The notes: generated by a model not told the origin, from the letters alone. A stretch of DNA of 64,000 bases from Paralithodes platypus (GCA_032716605.1 CM064481.1:20888811-20952810); one strand, 5' to 3'; shown: positions 32,611-42,720, counted from the first letter of the stretch. A program made the numbers and translations.

Positions 32611-34689
32611 ACAGGTAGGTAAAAACACTAGCAGATAGAAGAATCCCCTGAAAACTGAGACAGGCACAAAGGGAGAAAGCCACCCGTGAGTGGCCCCTAC
32701 CTCTGAAGCTGTAGCGTTCCCCAGACAAGGATAATAACCCCCCACCCCCCTTGAAAAACCCCAAGGAAGGATGAAGGCCAATAATACACCACCATAGACA
32801 AAAATATGAAAGTCGCAAGTTAAACTGATCACAAGGGGAGGGAGACGCCCAAAAGCGCTCACTAGACCTTGAGAAAGAAAAACCTCCGCCGCATAACGGA
32901 GAGTTCATATTCCCCCCCCCACCCCCCCCAATGTAAACCCCAAGCAGGTGAACAAATAAGGCGACATTACCTGTAGGCCTTAGGCGGAATCGAGGGAGGC
33001 ACAGGAGAGCACCCAAAGTGGAGTGTATCACAGCCTGGGAAAAAAGGGAGAAGAGCATTAAACACCAGAACCGATGCACCAACAGGCATGGACAAGTAGC
33101 AATGCACTCCCCAACCCAAACCCAGAGAGGAGCGGACCATCAAGGTACCCTCCGGTCGGGGGCGGGACAACAGAATAGCCAAAAAAGCGTGAAACACACG
33201 CCGCCGTAGGGCGGGTAAACACGCCCTGGAGCGGACACCGAGACGCTCCAAAACGGGCCAGCCACCAGAACCTTACCAAGGCACCTCAGAGATGAGTAGG
33301 ACCGACCCAGAGCGGGGGAAGAACCCGCGCCCTAGGGCGGGTGAAGACACCAAGAAGAGAGGGAGCCGAAAAACCAAACGAACCGACCTGGAGCGTGAAA
33401 AACCATCGCTCCAGGGCGGGGCGGTCATGCTTGAGCGGGAGGACGATATAGCGGTCTCACGCCCGGTCCAGAGCGGCCAAACACACGCTCTAGGCCGGCA
33501 CAAAGCCCGACCTAGAGCGGGGCCGATGAGGGACAGACCAGAAGCAGGCACCAAAGAAGGAGAAGACAGCGCCGAAGCGACATAAGCACGCCCAGGAGCG
33601 GGCATACCGACGCTCCAGGGCGGAGCGGCGATCACCTTAGTAATAGTCTGAGGGCCAGGGAAGAAGAACCAGGTCCAAGTGAAAGAAGACAGGTGACGAG
33701 TGCCAGACGCTCGCCCTGGAGCGGTAATACCGACGCTCCAGGGCGTAGCGGCGAGCCAGGTCCAAGTAACAGAGGACCGAAGCATCACTCACCGACGACA
33801 CTTAATACAGAAAGTAATGTAAAAGAGAAGTGTGTCACGTCTGCCAAGTAGGCCCCCAGGGACTCGAGAAAAGTTAACGCCAACCAAAGACCGACCTGGC
33901 GTGGGACGTGACCCACGAACAGGGAGGAGCAGAGGAAGACATAGCCTAATCGCAAGGCCCCAAGCAGGCAAAATAAGGGAAATTGCAGAATACAAATTAG
34001 GGATCTGGAAAGCCAGAGGTAGTCAGAAAACTGGTGCGAACCCCACAATTAAAAAGGGGGGTCACAGGACAACCCCAGGGGCTGCAACAGAATCAAACGA
34101 CAAAATGCCCCCCGTAGGCTAGGCCACCCAACAAAAAGTCAGCCTAAACGGCACTAGGTGATAGGAAAAATTTAAAAAGAAGGGCGCCACTAGCTACCGC
34201 ACACCCAAAGAGGTGTGAGCGCGACAGAAAAGACCAACATGGGGCAAATGACATCCCGGGTCGGCGCCCCCCACCATAACACCACCCGAAACACCGAAGT
34301 TAGCCTAGCCACCGAAAAAATGCGCGTAAGTCAGAAACTAAGTAAGTGACAAGAAGCCCTAAATGAATAGAACCTATCAAAATCTAAACTAAAGTCACCG
34401 CAAAGAATATAAAAGCAATATAAGGCAAAGGCCTTTCAACACTAGCGGCGTCCAAAGACACGCATGCGCAGAGGGCTGAAAACATGCGAGACCTCCACTT
34501 TCAACGCAAACACTCGAAAAAATACCTGAGCGCCCATTTTACGTTGTGCCTACAACACGGATCATCTATCTAGAATTCCAGGTGCCAAATAAATGCCCAA
34601 AACTCACCAAAAAGTGACGAAGATAGGAGTGGAAGGCACCAAAATACGGAGCACCAGAAACACGTGTGCATCCGAGTGGTAGCGCGAAA
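32611..34689. other. D2 leader (non-coding)
   Basis: No convincing gene. Minus-strand open frames at 33273-33788 come from the palindrome-rich repeats. The segment 32750-32990 resembles D3 at 2150-2400 (GGTGAG/CCCCC-rich, TCTAGACCTTGAGAAAGAAA equivalent), so leader sequence is conserved between copies. Confidence 0.6.
33200..33765. repeat. array of GCTCYRGAGC-type palindromes and half-sites in D2 leader
   Basis: Repeated CGCTCCAGGGCGG, CCAGAGCGG, CCTGGAGCG and CTAGAGCGGGG strings (for example near 33225, 33308, 33328, 33390, 33411, 33470, 33515, 33595, 33609, 33717 and 33735). Spacing is irregular. Same motif class as 2676-4160 and the terminal repeats. Confidence 0.8.
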
Positions 34690-34955
34690 GAGATGCCCTT
34701 TAATCCGGACCGGGTTAGAAGGTACGCCCCTGACAGCGGCGTGAAGAGCCAGATGGAATGGCCTAGTCGACAACTTTTTCTTTTCTTTCTCGTTTCTCTT
34801 TTCAGTTTTCTATTAAAAAGACCTCAAAAGTATGTACAACATACCTAGTAGAGAGAGTAAGGTGCTACTCTAGATGTTATCGATTTAATTCGTTCTATGG
34901 GTATACGATAATTGCCGCTCTAGAGCGAAGCAGATTACATCGTCATAGTATAAGC
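34690..34955. repeat. D2 inverted terminal repeat, right copy
   Basis: Reverse complement of 23856-24121. The outer 37 bases to 34987 form the end proper and recur, inverted and diverged, in the internal complementary region. Confidence 0.92.
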
Positions 34956-35017
34956 TCTACGTTGGAACGTAGAGGCTACTACTAAATCGTAGGCTTGTCC
35001 ACCATTCTTTCCCTGTC

Positions 35018-35085
35018 TTCGTAGCGCAATGGATAGATGCACTGAATTTCGGTGCGAGCATTCTGGTTACTGGTTGTCTTGCAAC
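35018..35085 (+). other. tRNA-like fragment (SINE head?)
   Basis: TCGTAGCGCAATGGATAGAT resembles the D-arm/A box of a tRNA-Arg (GTGGCGCAATGGATA-type), but the T-arm/B box (GGTTACTGGTTGTC) is poor and no cloverleaf closes. Probably a decayed tRNA-derived repeat and not a functional tRNA. Confidence 0.35.
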
Positions 35086-35249
35086 GATCATGCAACCGAA
35101 GGGCAAAATCGCTAAAATACGGTAATTTTCTTACATTATTACGTGTGTAGCGAGTGAGAGAGGGTGGAGGAGGGTGCAATAAATCTCAGTAGGTCCACGT
35201 CAGCCGTGGCGAGCGGTCAGGAGGCAATCTATGCTCCTCCCACCGCTCC

Positions 35250-35366
35250 GCTCTCTCTCAGAGCACATTATGTGCTCAAAATTGCACTCGACATACGTCG
35301 AGACCCGCCACATAGTCCATATTTATTTCACTCGACATATGTCGGACGCCGCCAGTTAAGGGTTAA
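35250..35366. mobile_element. piggyBac-type terminal fragment
   Basis: It ends CGCCAGTTAAGGG followed by TTAA (35363-35366), i.e. inverted CCCTTAACTGGCG next to a TTAA target. Subterminal CTCGACATACGTCGAG and CTCGACATATGTCGG are short inverted motifs. It abuts LINE-E coding sequence at the TTAA. The other end was not found. Confidence 0.5.
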
Positions 35367-35703
35367 AAGAGTTGACGATCTCCATAGCCTGACCGTTCAG
35401 CTTCACCTCACACTCCGTGACTTCACCCCTTTCGAAGACCATAACCTTGCTCTTCCCCGCATTTACCTTCAAATTCCGTTTTTCGCTCACTGTTCCAAAC
35501 TCATTTACCAGACCCTGCAACTCCCATTCATTATCACTCATCAGAACTGTATCATCCGCAAACAGCAGTATAGGTAGCTTCCACTCAATTCCCTCCATTT
35601 TCAGCGATACACCAACATCCACTGCTCTTGATAGTATTTCTTTCATGACTCCATCCATATATACAGTAAACAACCACGGGGACATCACACACCCCTGTTT
35701 CAA
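35367..35703 (-). pseudogene. LINE-E RT, catalytic part
   Basis: KQGCVMSPWLFTVYMDGVMK (motif B region) and LPILLFADDTVLMSDNEWEL (catalytic FADD), then NLKVNAGKSKVMVF. It reads on from 37613 once CR1-1 is removed (NPG / LKQGCVMSP). Cut at the TTAA of the piggyBac-type end. Confidence 0.85.
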
Positions 35704-35715
35704 ACCAACATCTTA

Positions 35716-37563
35716 CAGTTTCTTACAGTAGATCCTCTGGAAAAAGGCAAACTAGGCCTGTGTATCCAGCTCAGTACCAGTACTTGCATTGCTGCGGTCG
35801 TTCACGGTGTTGGCGGCGGCGGTAGCAGACGCAAAAAATTTACTATTCTGTATTTTTGCTTTATAATCAAACATCAAATCTTGTCTTCCCCATGCTTTAT
35901 CAAGATTACTTTCAAACTCCCTTATTGATTTGGAATCGACTACATACTGGGGCAGTGCGTTCCACTCATTTACCACTCTATCACAAAATGAGTTCTTTGC
36001 TTTCTCAAGCCTATTTCTTTCTTTGTAAATTTTCTTTGAGTGTCCTCTCGCTCTTGTTCCCTCCCGCATCAAGAAGATACCTTCACACACATCCTCATCA
36101 TACTTTCCTGACACTATCTTAAAAGTCTCTATCATATCCCCTCTCTTTCTCCTATATGCCAGTGTCGGAAGCCCCAGTGTCCTCAACCTCTGCTCATAGC
36201 CCGCGTTCTTCAACGTTGGTGCTAGCTTGCTAGCTCTCCTCTGCACTTTCTCCACTGCTTCTATATCCTTTACCATATATGGAGCCCACACCTGGTTTGC
36301 ATATTCCAGGTGCGGCCTAACCAGCGCTGTATAGAGATTCCTGAAGATTTCTTCGTCAAGTGACACAAATGTCCTCCTTATCAGCCCTACAATTCTATTG
36401 GCTCTGTTTATCTTTTCCGCTAAATGTTCTGAGAAATTTAACTTATTGTCTATCACTACTCCTATATCCTTTTCTGCATTCACTTCCTCCATCGCTTCAT
36501 ACATACTGTATCCTACCTTGTCTATCTTGCTTGTCCCAATCCGCATGTACTTGCATTTTTTTGGATGAAAAGGCATTAACCAATGCTCAGACCATCCCTT
36601 CATGCCATCCACATCTCCTTGCAGCAAACCCACATCTTCCTTACTCCTCACTCTTCTATACAGCTTAGTGTCATCCGCATACAGGTATACCTCACTTCCA
36701 TTAGTTATAACTTCAGGTATGTCGTTGATAAATATAACGAACAGTAGTGGTCCCAACACAGATCCCTGAGGAACCCCACTTGTAATTTCCCTCCACCCCG
36801 AGCCTATTCCATTCACCAGCACCCTCTGTCTCCGATCTTTCAGGAAGGCTTCTATCCATTTCACACATTTCTCCCCTATATTATAGCTTCTAACTTTCTC
36901 TATTAATCTTTTATGTGGGACCTTATCGAAGGCCTTCATAAAATCACAATATACCATGTCTATTACATCACCATCCTCTAGAATTTGCATCCAATCATCT
37001 ACCACCTTAATTAGCTGTAGTACCGTCAACCTCCCCGGCAAGAATCCGAACTGTCTCCCACTGAAAAGTTGGTTTGATTTCATATGCTCCATTATTCCTT
37101 CTCTAATTACCGTTTCCATTAGTTTACACACAACACTTGTCAAACTGACTGATCTATAATTTCCTGGGTCATTTCTCTTTCCCTTCTTAAATATAACTGT
37201 TATGTTCGCCTCTCTCCAGTCCATCGGAATTTGTCCTGTATTAAACGATACCTCAAATAACATTTTCAATGGCTCTACTAACATCTCACCTCCTTCCTTT
37301 ATGATTCTTGGGTGTATCCCATCCGGTCCCGGGGACTTACTTCTGTTCATTTTTTCTATAGCCCTTCTTATTCTAGCATGGGAAAACTCTATTAGTTCTA
37401 GTGCAGGTGCCTGTTTGATGGGAATATTTGGCACTGCATCATCCGACTCTACTGTTAGTACCCCCCAAAAGTATTTCCCCAGCACCTCTGCTTTCTCCTT
37501 ATCCGTCTCCGCTCTACTCCCATCATCCAACCCCCCTACCAGCTCCGGGATCCCTACTCTTCC
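35716..37563 (-). mobile_element. CR1-1: 5'-truncated CR1-like LINE inside LINE-E
   Basis: The 3' end carries short CTGTAAGA-type octamer repeats (35721-35735 on the minus strand), a CR1-like tail instead of poly(A). It is almost identical to CR1-2 at 42730-44570. An extra 50 bases (37564-37612, with GGGATTCGAACCCGG, a tRNA B-box-like string) lie between its 5' end and LINE-E. Confidence 0.88.
35752..37530 (-). CDS. CR1-1 reverse transcriptase (about 590 codons, open)
   Basis: Open minus-strand frame with the RT domain: NRSKSPGPDGIHPRIIKEGG, WREANITVIFKKGKRNDPGN, YCDFMKAFDKVPHKRLIEKV (motif A), TSGVPQGSVLGPLLFVIFIN (motif B), VYLYADDTKLYRRV (motif C, YADD), then a thumb and C-terminal region ending ASTGTELDTQA. 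It lacks endonuclease and N-terminus, so it is a fragment that could not move, although RT itself is unbroken. Annotated start is simply the truncated end of the open frame. Confidence 0.88.
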   Translation of the reverse strand: MDDGSRAETDKEKAEVLGKYFWGVLTVESDDAVPNIPIKQAPALELIEFSHARIRRAIEKMNRSKSPGPDGIHPRIIKEGGEMLVEPLKMLFEVSFNTGQIPMDWREANITVIFKKGKRNDPGNYRSVSLTSVVCKLMETVIREGIMEHMKSNQLFSGRQFGFLPGRLTVLQLIKVVDDWMQILEDGDVIDMVYCDFMKAFDKVPHKRLIEKVRSYNIGEKCVKWIEAFLKDRRQRVLVNGIGSGWREITSGVPQGSVLGPLLFVIFINDIPEVITNGSEVYLYADDTKLYRRVRSKEDVGLLQGDVDGMKGWSEHWLMPFHPKKCKYMRIGTSKIDKVGYSMYEAMEEVNAEKDIGVVIDNKLNFSEHLAEKINRANRIVGLIRRTFVSLDEEIFRNLYTALVRPHLEYANQVWAPYMVKDIEAVEKVQRRASKLAPTLKNAGYEQRLRTLGLPTLAYRRKRGDMIETFKIVSGKYDEDVCEGIFLMREGTRARGHSKKIYKERNRLEKAKNSFCDRVVNEWNALPQYVVDSKSIREFESNLDKAWGRQDLMFDYKAKIQNSKFFASATAAANTVNDRSNASTGTELDTQA

Positions 37564-37612
37564 TTTAAACTACGTCCACCTCCCACCACCGCCTGACCGC
37601 ATATTGGGATTC

Positions 37613-38002
37613 GAACCCGGATTCAGGTCAAAGAACTCGCTCTGCTCACTCTCCACACGTACTGCCGCCTTTGCACCCTCATACATGCTCTTCACTGCTT
37701 TCAGCAACTTGCCATCTACTCCGTATATTCTAAGTACTTTCCACAAACCTTCTCTATCCACTCTGTCATAGGCCTTTTCCAAGTCCATAAAGGCAACATA
37801 CACCTTTTGTTTCTTCTCCAGATATTTCTCCACAACACAATTCAGGGTAAAATTCTGATCTACACATCCTCTTCCCTTCCTAAAACCTCCCTGTTCGTCG
37901 CCTATCCATTTCTCCGTTCTCACTCTCACTCTCTCAATCACTACCCTACTGTATACCTTCCCTACTACGCTTAGAGTAGTAGTGGTTACTACTTACTTAC
38001 TC

Positions 38003-38074
<72 letters not shown>

Positions 38075-38890
38075 GGTGGTTACCACACACTCCTCTTTCC
38101 CCTTTGCCCTTATATAGGGGGACTATTATGCCAGTCTTCCAGTCATCGGGTGCACTCCCCTTCTCCCATGCTAGTTTGCACATTTTCCATACCCATTCGA
38201 TCACTATCTCACCACCATACCTCAACATTTCCCCACACACTCCATCTGTTCCTGGTGCTTTCCCCAACTTCACTCTTTTCATGGCTTCCCACACTTCTGA
38301 CCTCCTCCTCCACTACTTCTCTTCTTCTCCCTCCCATACCATATCCAGCTATGTTTGCTGGCTCTTCATTCCTTACATTTAGCAACTCCTTGAAGTACTC
38401 CCTCCATCTTTCGACTCTCTCTTGCTTCTCGGCTAGCATTCTCCCATTCTTATCTTTCACACCCTTACTGTTTCCCTTACTACCTTCCCTAACTTTCTTG
38501 ACTTCTTTCCAGAACAGTTTCTTACTCTCCCTCCATTTTACACTCAGATTCCTTCCAAATTCCTCATCTACTCTTCTCTTACTTTCCTTTACTACTCTCT
38601 TCACCACCCTCTTACTCTCCACGTACCTTGCTCGTTTCTGTCTCTCGAAATCTTCATTCCCTCTACTACCCAACCACTCTCTATAATATGCTTTCTTCTT
38701 TTCTTCCACAGCTATTCTTACCTCTTCTGTCCACCATGCTGTACCTTTCACTCCGCTCCCTCTTCTCCTCACTCCACACACCTCCTCACATGCTGCACAG
38801 ATCTCATCCTTAAACACCTTGCTCATCTCCTCCACCTCCTCCATAACTTCCAGGTCGAACCCACCTACTCGTCTTTCCACTGCTCTCCTG
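37613..38890 (-). pseudogene. LINE-E linker and RT N-terminal part
   Basis: 38209-38890: Lys/Glu-rich linker (WWTEEVRIAVEEKKKAYYRE, VKRVVKESKRRVDEEFGRNL). 38061-38294: KAPGTDGVCGEMLRYGG and DDWKTGIIVPLYKGKGE. 37613-37941: GDEQGGFRKGRGCVDQNFTL and VAFMDLEKAYDRVDREGLW (motif A). A frameshift lies near 38300 and an ACTT microsatellite is inserted at 37987-38075. Confidence 0.82.
37987..38075. repeat. ACTT microsatellite inside LINE-E RT
   Basis: About 20 tetranucleotide units. The flanks GTGGTTAC (37982-37989) and GTGGTTAC (38075-38082) repeat the same 8 bases on either side. Confidence 0.92.
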
Positions 38891-38894
38891 TAGG

Positions 38895-39150
38895 CTACTC
38901 CTCCCTGACTTCCTCCTCCTGCAACCTCTCCACCCTCCTCACCATTCCACCCTCCTCTCGCCTCCCTCCAGCTCTCCTCACCCACTTCTTTTGTATCCTA
39001 ACCTTAGCTACCACTACATAATGATCAGACAGACCCCCTCCAATACCCCTATACACCCTAGCATCCATCACAGATTTCTTCATTCGTTCATCCACACATA
39101 CATAATCAATCAATGACTTTCGTTCCACCACTGTCTCATCCTCCATCGTC
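38895..39150 (-). pseudogene. LINE-E endonuclease, C-terminal end
   Basis: SLIDYVCVDERMKKSVMDAR and GIGGGLSDHYVVVAKVRI, the SDH-containing end of an APE-type endonuclease. The upstream domain is absent; the element is truncated at the TA repeat. Confidence 0.8.
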
Positions 39151-39157
39151 CACACAT

Positions 39158-39190
39158 ATATATATATATATATATGGAATATATATATAC

Positions 39191-39239
<49 letters not shown>
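39158..39239. repeat. TA/TG microsatellite
   Basis: Long alternating AT run with GGAAT and ACATGTGT interruptions, adjoining the DNA element that follows. Confidence 0.9.
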
Positions 39240-39242
<3 letters not shown>

Positions 39243-40142
39243 TAGGCTCACATATCTCGATCAATCTCATCTCGATATTTCGCATCTCGATGCCACCTTC
39301 AAGCTCTCCCCAATCACAAATCTCGATGAAAAAACGTTAATCTCGATAGCTAATAGCTAAATATCGATGCTAGATGCTTATATACTAATATAAACAGATT
39401 AATCTTGACCAAATCGATGTGTGAACCTCACAGTCATTGTGTTTTGTTCACCTGTATACTAATGTACCGCTAGTATCGATCGTCTCAAGCGGTAGATTAA
39501 CCTGTCTCTGCCGCTTTCATTTACATAGTAATATAAATTACTTTACCATGTTTTAATATACATTATTATTTGTATGAGGAAAATCTAATATATAATAATA
39601 GTAAGACAAAAGAAAACTTGATTAAACTTTATACCATGGAAAATTTATTGAAGTCGGTAGATCTAGCGGCCACTTGGTGTACCAGTCACACATCCGCCAT
39701 TCGCTTGAAAACTTGTATTGTGAAGTCGTCTACCTGGACCTTTTTTTATCGCATTCATAAAATGCCGGTACTAGTGGTGACAGGTGAGGGAAGCAATTGC
39801 AAGAATTGTTGACGGTGACTGTGCGCCGGGTGCGGAGACGCAGTAACCTAACTGCGTTCGCCTCGGAACCAACAATCAACCACACAAACCTCTTTATCAA
39901 TAAATATAAGGTAAAAATAAAACTCTTTCATTATTAATTTTATCTATTTTAACATATTATATATATTGCATGTGATTGTGGGGGGCAAATGTGAAAATTG
40001 ACAGATTTGATGTAGGTTAGTCGGCAAGTGGCTGGAACCGATTGTATTTTTTCCCATAAGAAGTTAACTTCGCATCTCGATATTTCGAATCTCGATCGGT
40101 ATTTGTGGGAACCAATTATGATCGAGATTGGAGATTCCACTG
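39240..40142. mobile_element. nonautonomous TA-flanked DNA element (Tc1/mariner or pogo-like)
   Basis: Left end CAGTAGGCTCACATATCTCG and right end inverted CAGTGGAATCTCCAATCTCG, each flanked by TA (39238-39239, 40143-40144). Subterminal ATCTCGATATTTCGCATCTCG on the left pairs with its inverse on the right (about 40070-40100). About 903 bases. No transposase found. Confidence 0.75.
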
Positions 40143-40175
40143 TATACTGTATATATATATATATATATATATATG
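40143..40175. repeat. TA microsatellite
   Basis: About 14 AT units directly after the DNA element. Confidence 0.85.
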
Positions 40176-40199
40176 GAATTATATGGAAATATATGGAAA

Positions 40200-40960
40200 T
40201 ATATCTAGATGTGCTTATTATGCTCTCTGTAAAGGATAAAAATCTCATGACTACAACAATTTGTCGTAGAAGATATGGCTTTAAACCACTTAAACATTAC
40301 ATATAAAAGTGCACTGGAGCGTTCTCCGTGGAGCCCGGGCGTATATAATAGGCACGGGCTTGAATTCTTCTTAAAACTGTGCGCGCCAGAGACAACTTTG
40401 TTGTCTTGGTGGGCGGTCCACGAAAAATAGAACATCATACCATCACAGTCAGTCTGCCTGGAACACTGTTGCAAGCACTGCCCAAGCAAATCAACCCATA
40501 GGTTTTGGTTGTCCGAATTGATGCAAACAAGCAGTGTTCAGTGCCACAAGAGTGGTGATTTGTGGCAAATGTCCAGTAAAGTCCCTGTAACAAGGGCACG
40601 CCCTAGCTCTGTCAATCAAGGGAGTGTACAGTGTTAAAAACTGCATCATATGTATGTATGGGACAAAGTCACAATACTCTACCAAGACTGCCTCAGTCAG
40701 TTTTGTCTAATATCATCTTTTCTTCCAGGTCCACAACATGAGGCAAGCATAAATTGATCAAGCATGCAACTTTTAAGAAATACAATATAATATGATACGT
40801 CTTGAAATTGTGACCATCGTTCGCCGAGTATTTACTAAAGAGTGCTATAGAAACCATAGACGCTGCTTCTACTGCTAATGATAATGATGGTGTAGTGTAC
40901 TTTGAAACATATTACTTGATATAGGTTGATTAATTTAAAATTAGGCATCAGAGGTTGAAT
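40200..40960. other. unassigned single-copy-looking sequence
   Basis: Minus-strand frames at 40491-40685 and 40205-40489 are open for 60-95 codons, but I recognise no family and see no supporting signals. Nothing else identified. Confidence 0.3.
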
Positions 40961-40965
40961 GATAG

Positions 40966-41208
40966 AGATCGCTTGGTGTAGTGACTAGTGTCTCGGACTT
41001 CCACCCAGAAGGCCCGGGATCGCGCCCACGCTAGGCGCATTAAAGATTTTTCACAAGCGCTGAGTTGTTACCATCCCTCATGAACAAGGGGATGGGGTAG
41101 TAGTGCAGGACCCCAATGGAAATACGCCTAATCGGCCTTATTGGGCTATCCTTAGCTGGCTTAGCATGCGCTAGCTTTAAGAACTATTATTATTATTATT
41201 ATTATTAT
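40966..41208 (+). mobile_element. tRNA-derived SINE with ATT tail
   Basis: The head GCTTGGTGTAGTGACTAGTG resembles an A box, and GGCCCGGGATCGCGCCC is in the position of a B box (about 41012-41028). An unrelated body of about 150 bases follows, then an (ATT)n tail at 41184-41208. The A-to-B box spacing fits a Pol III promoter. The tail runs straight into the zinc-finger frame. Confidence 0.7.
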
Positions 41209-42501
41209 GATGACTGAAGGAGGACCAGTTTTCAAGTTGGAGAGTGAGGAAGTAATAAAGAGTGAAGAGTTTGAATTTGATGAATTTGATCAAACAGTTA
41301 AGTGTAATATGAATGTTATGGACTTTGGTATATCACAAAAACTAATCAAAAGTGAAACGGATCTGTTACAGAATATAGGAAGTGAACAAATCTCCAAGTC
41401 TGAAGATGAGTGTCCTGCAATAGGTAAAATAGAGACAAATGAGTGTACTTATAAAACAAAAGGGTCTCACACCACCAGCACACCAAAAGTTAAGAAACAT
41501 GGGTGTCAGGTGTGCGGTAAACTGTTTGGTCAGAAAAGTCACCTTGTTGAACATTCTGTAGTTCATTCAGAAGTGAAGGCGTTTGAGTGTCAGGTGTGCC
41601 TCAAAACATTTGGTACGAAAGGTATCCTTACAAGGCATTTAATAATTCATTCGGGAGAGAAGGAATTCAAGTGTGATCATTGTGATAAATGTTTCGCAAA
41701 GAAATATAACCTTACCACACATATGCTTGTACATTCAAGCGTAAAGAAATTCAAGTGTGATCAGTGCGATAAATGTTTCTCTCGGAAGGTTTACCTCACC
41801 AGACATTTGGAAACACATACAAGAGTAAAAATATGGAAGTGTGATGATTGTGATAAATGTTTTAGTCTGAAGGGCAACCTCGTCAAGCATAACTTAATAC
41901 ATTCAGGAGTAAAGAAATTTAAATGTGATCAGTGTGATAAATGTTTCACAGAGAAGGGTAATCTCACCAAGCATTCACTAATACATTCAGGAGTAAAGAA
42001 ATTTAAATGTGATGTGTGTGATAAATGTTTCACAGATAAGTCTACTCTCACCAGGCATTCACTAATACATTCAGGAGTACAGACATTCAAGTGTGATCAT
42101 TGTGATAAATGTTTCACTCTAAAGCGCACCCTCACCAGACATATTTTAATACATTTAAGAGTGAAGAAATTTAATTGTGATGTGTGTGATAAATGTTTCA
42201 CGGAGAAGTCTAATCTCACCAAGCAATCACTATATCATTCAGGATTAAAGACATTCAAGTGTGATCATTGTGATAAATGTTTCGCTCAAAAGAGACACCT
42301 CACCAGACATATTTTAATACATTTAGGAGTGAAGAAATTTAAATGTGATGTGTGTGATAATGTTACACACTTAGTAGTGAGCTCACCAAGCATTCACTAA
42401 AACATTCAGGAGTAAAGAAATTCAAGTGTGATCATTGTGGTAAATGTGCTTCTCGGAAATTTAACCTCGCAACACATATCAAAATCGTACACCATGTATA
42501 A
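41207..42501 (+). pseudogene. C2H2 zinc-finger protein, damaged C-terminus
   Basis: The ATG at 41207 (or 41210) opens a 397-codon intronless frame. Residues 1-95 are acidic with Lys-Ser-Glu repeats (VIKSEEFEFDEF, LIKSETDLLQ). Ten tandem C2H2 fingers follow, spaced by 28 residues, most of the form CDxCDKCFxxKxxLTxH with linkers such as HSGVKKFK. Finger 9 has Gln for its first zinc His (NLTKQSLYH). Finger 11 is broken near 42360-42380 by an indel that shifts the frame to a stop at 42400. In another frame, fingers continue to a TAA at 42501 (CDHCGKCASRKFNLATHIKI). It would bind DNA in the nucleus. Whether it is a live gene with a shortened end or a dead copy cannot be decided here; the ATT tail of a SINE supplies its first ATG. 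Confidence 0.8.
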
Positions 42502-42720
42502 TGTATTTGATGGTAGTAGGCCTCCAGTATTGGATACAGATACAGAATATTAATAGATATATAATGATAAACTCGGTTCTTCCTAATACGGAAATTATTT
42601 GTTTATAATACATTAATACTCTAATTTTGCAGCTTGAATTGACAGTTTTCATAATATTCCATCAACGATTATGCAGTTCAACATTTTGCACTCAAATTTG
42701 ACAATCTTACAGTATCTTAC
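42502..42720. other. AT-rich spacer
   Basis: Probably 3' flank of the zinc-finger frame. An AATAAA-like signal is not obvious and nothing else is seen. Confidence 0.4.

Larger units (their letters stand above)
23776..34987 (-). mobile_element. DIRS retrotransposon D2 (family 2), full-length, interrupted by LINE-B2
   Basis: Minus-strand order: outer end (34987), inverted terminal repeat, 2 kb leader, gag, RT, LINE-B2 insertion, RNase H with overlapping recombinase, 3' non-coding, internal complementary region, inverted terminal repeat, outer end (23776). The ends are fixed by the internal region at 24190-24307. Size without LINE-B2 is about 9.5 kb. D3 at the window start belongs to the same family. 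D1 is a distant relative with the same plan but unrelated terminal sequences. Confidence 0.92.
35367..39150 (-). mobile_element. LINE-E: non-LTR retrotransposon, split by CR1-1
   Basis: Minus-strand order: endonuclease end (38895-39150), linker (38300-38890), RT N-terminal part (38061-38294), RT palm (37613-37945), CR1-1 insertion, RT catalytic part (35367-35703). The clade is uncertain; the pattern MDLEKAYDRVDREGLW with KQGCVMSPWLF and FADDTVLMS differs from LINE-A, B, C and CR1. It is truncated at both ends, by the TA repeat on one side and the piggyBac-type end on the other. Confidence 0.8.

Noticed and set aside
33273..33788. 171-codon minus-strand frame in the D2 leader
   Set aside because: Made of palindrome repeats, with no counterpart frame in D3 and no family resemblance.
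35018..35085. Functional tRNA-Arg gene
   Set aside because: The A-box half fits, but the anticodon and T arms do not pair and the B box is poor.
36360..37771. Hydrophobic plus-strand frames over CR1-1, and the equivalents at 43350-44996
   Set aside because: Antisense shadows of the CR1 reverse transcriptase, present identically in both copies.
37982..38686. Long plus-strand frame with TYLL repeats resembling a membrane protein
   Set aside because: It is a translation of the ACTT microsatellite and of the antisense of LINE-E.
40205..40685. Two adjacent minus-strand frames as a possible gene
   Set aside because: No recognisable domain, no start or splice support and no second copy to compare; left as unassigned.
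40715..40740. Pyrimidine tract plus AG (TCTTTTCTTCCAG) as a splice acceptor for an upstream exon
   Set aside because: A single match of a common pattern with no coding frame continuing from it.
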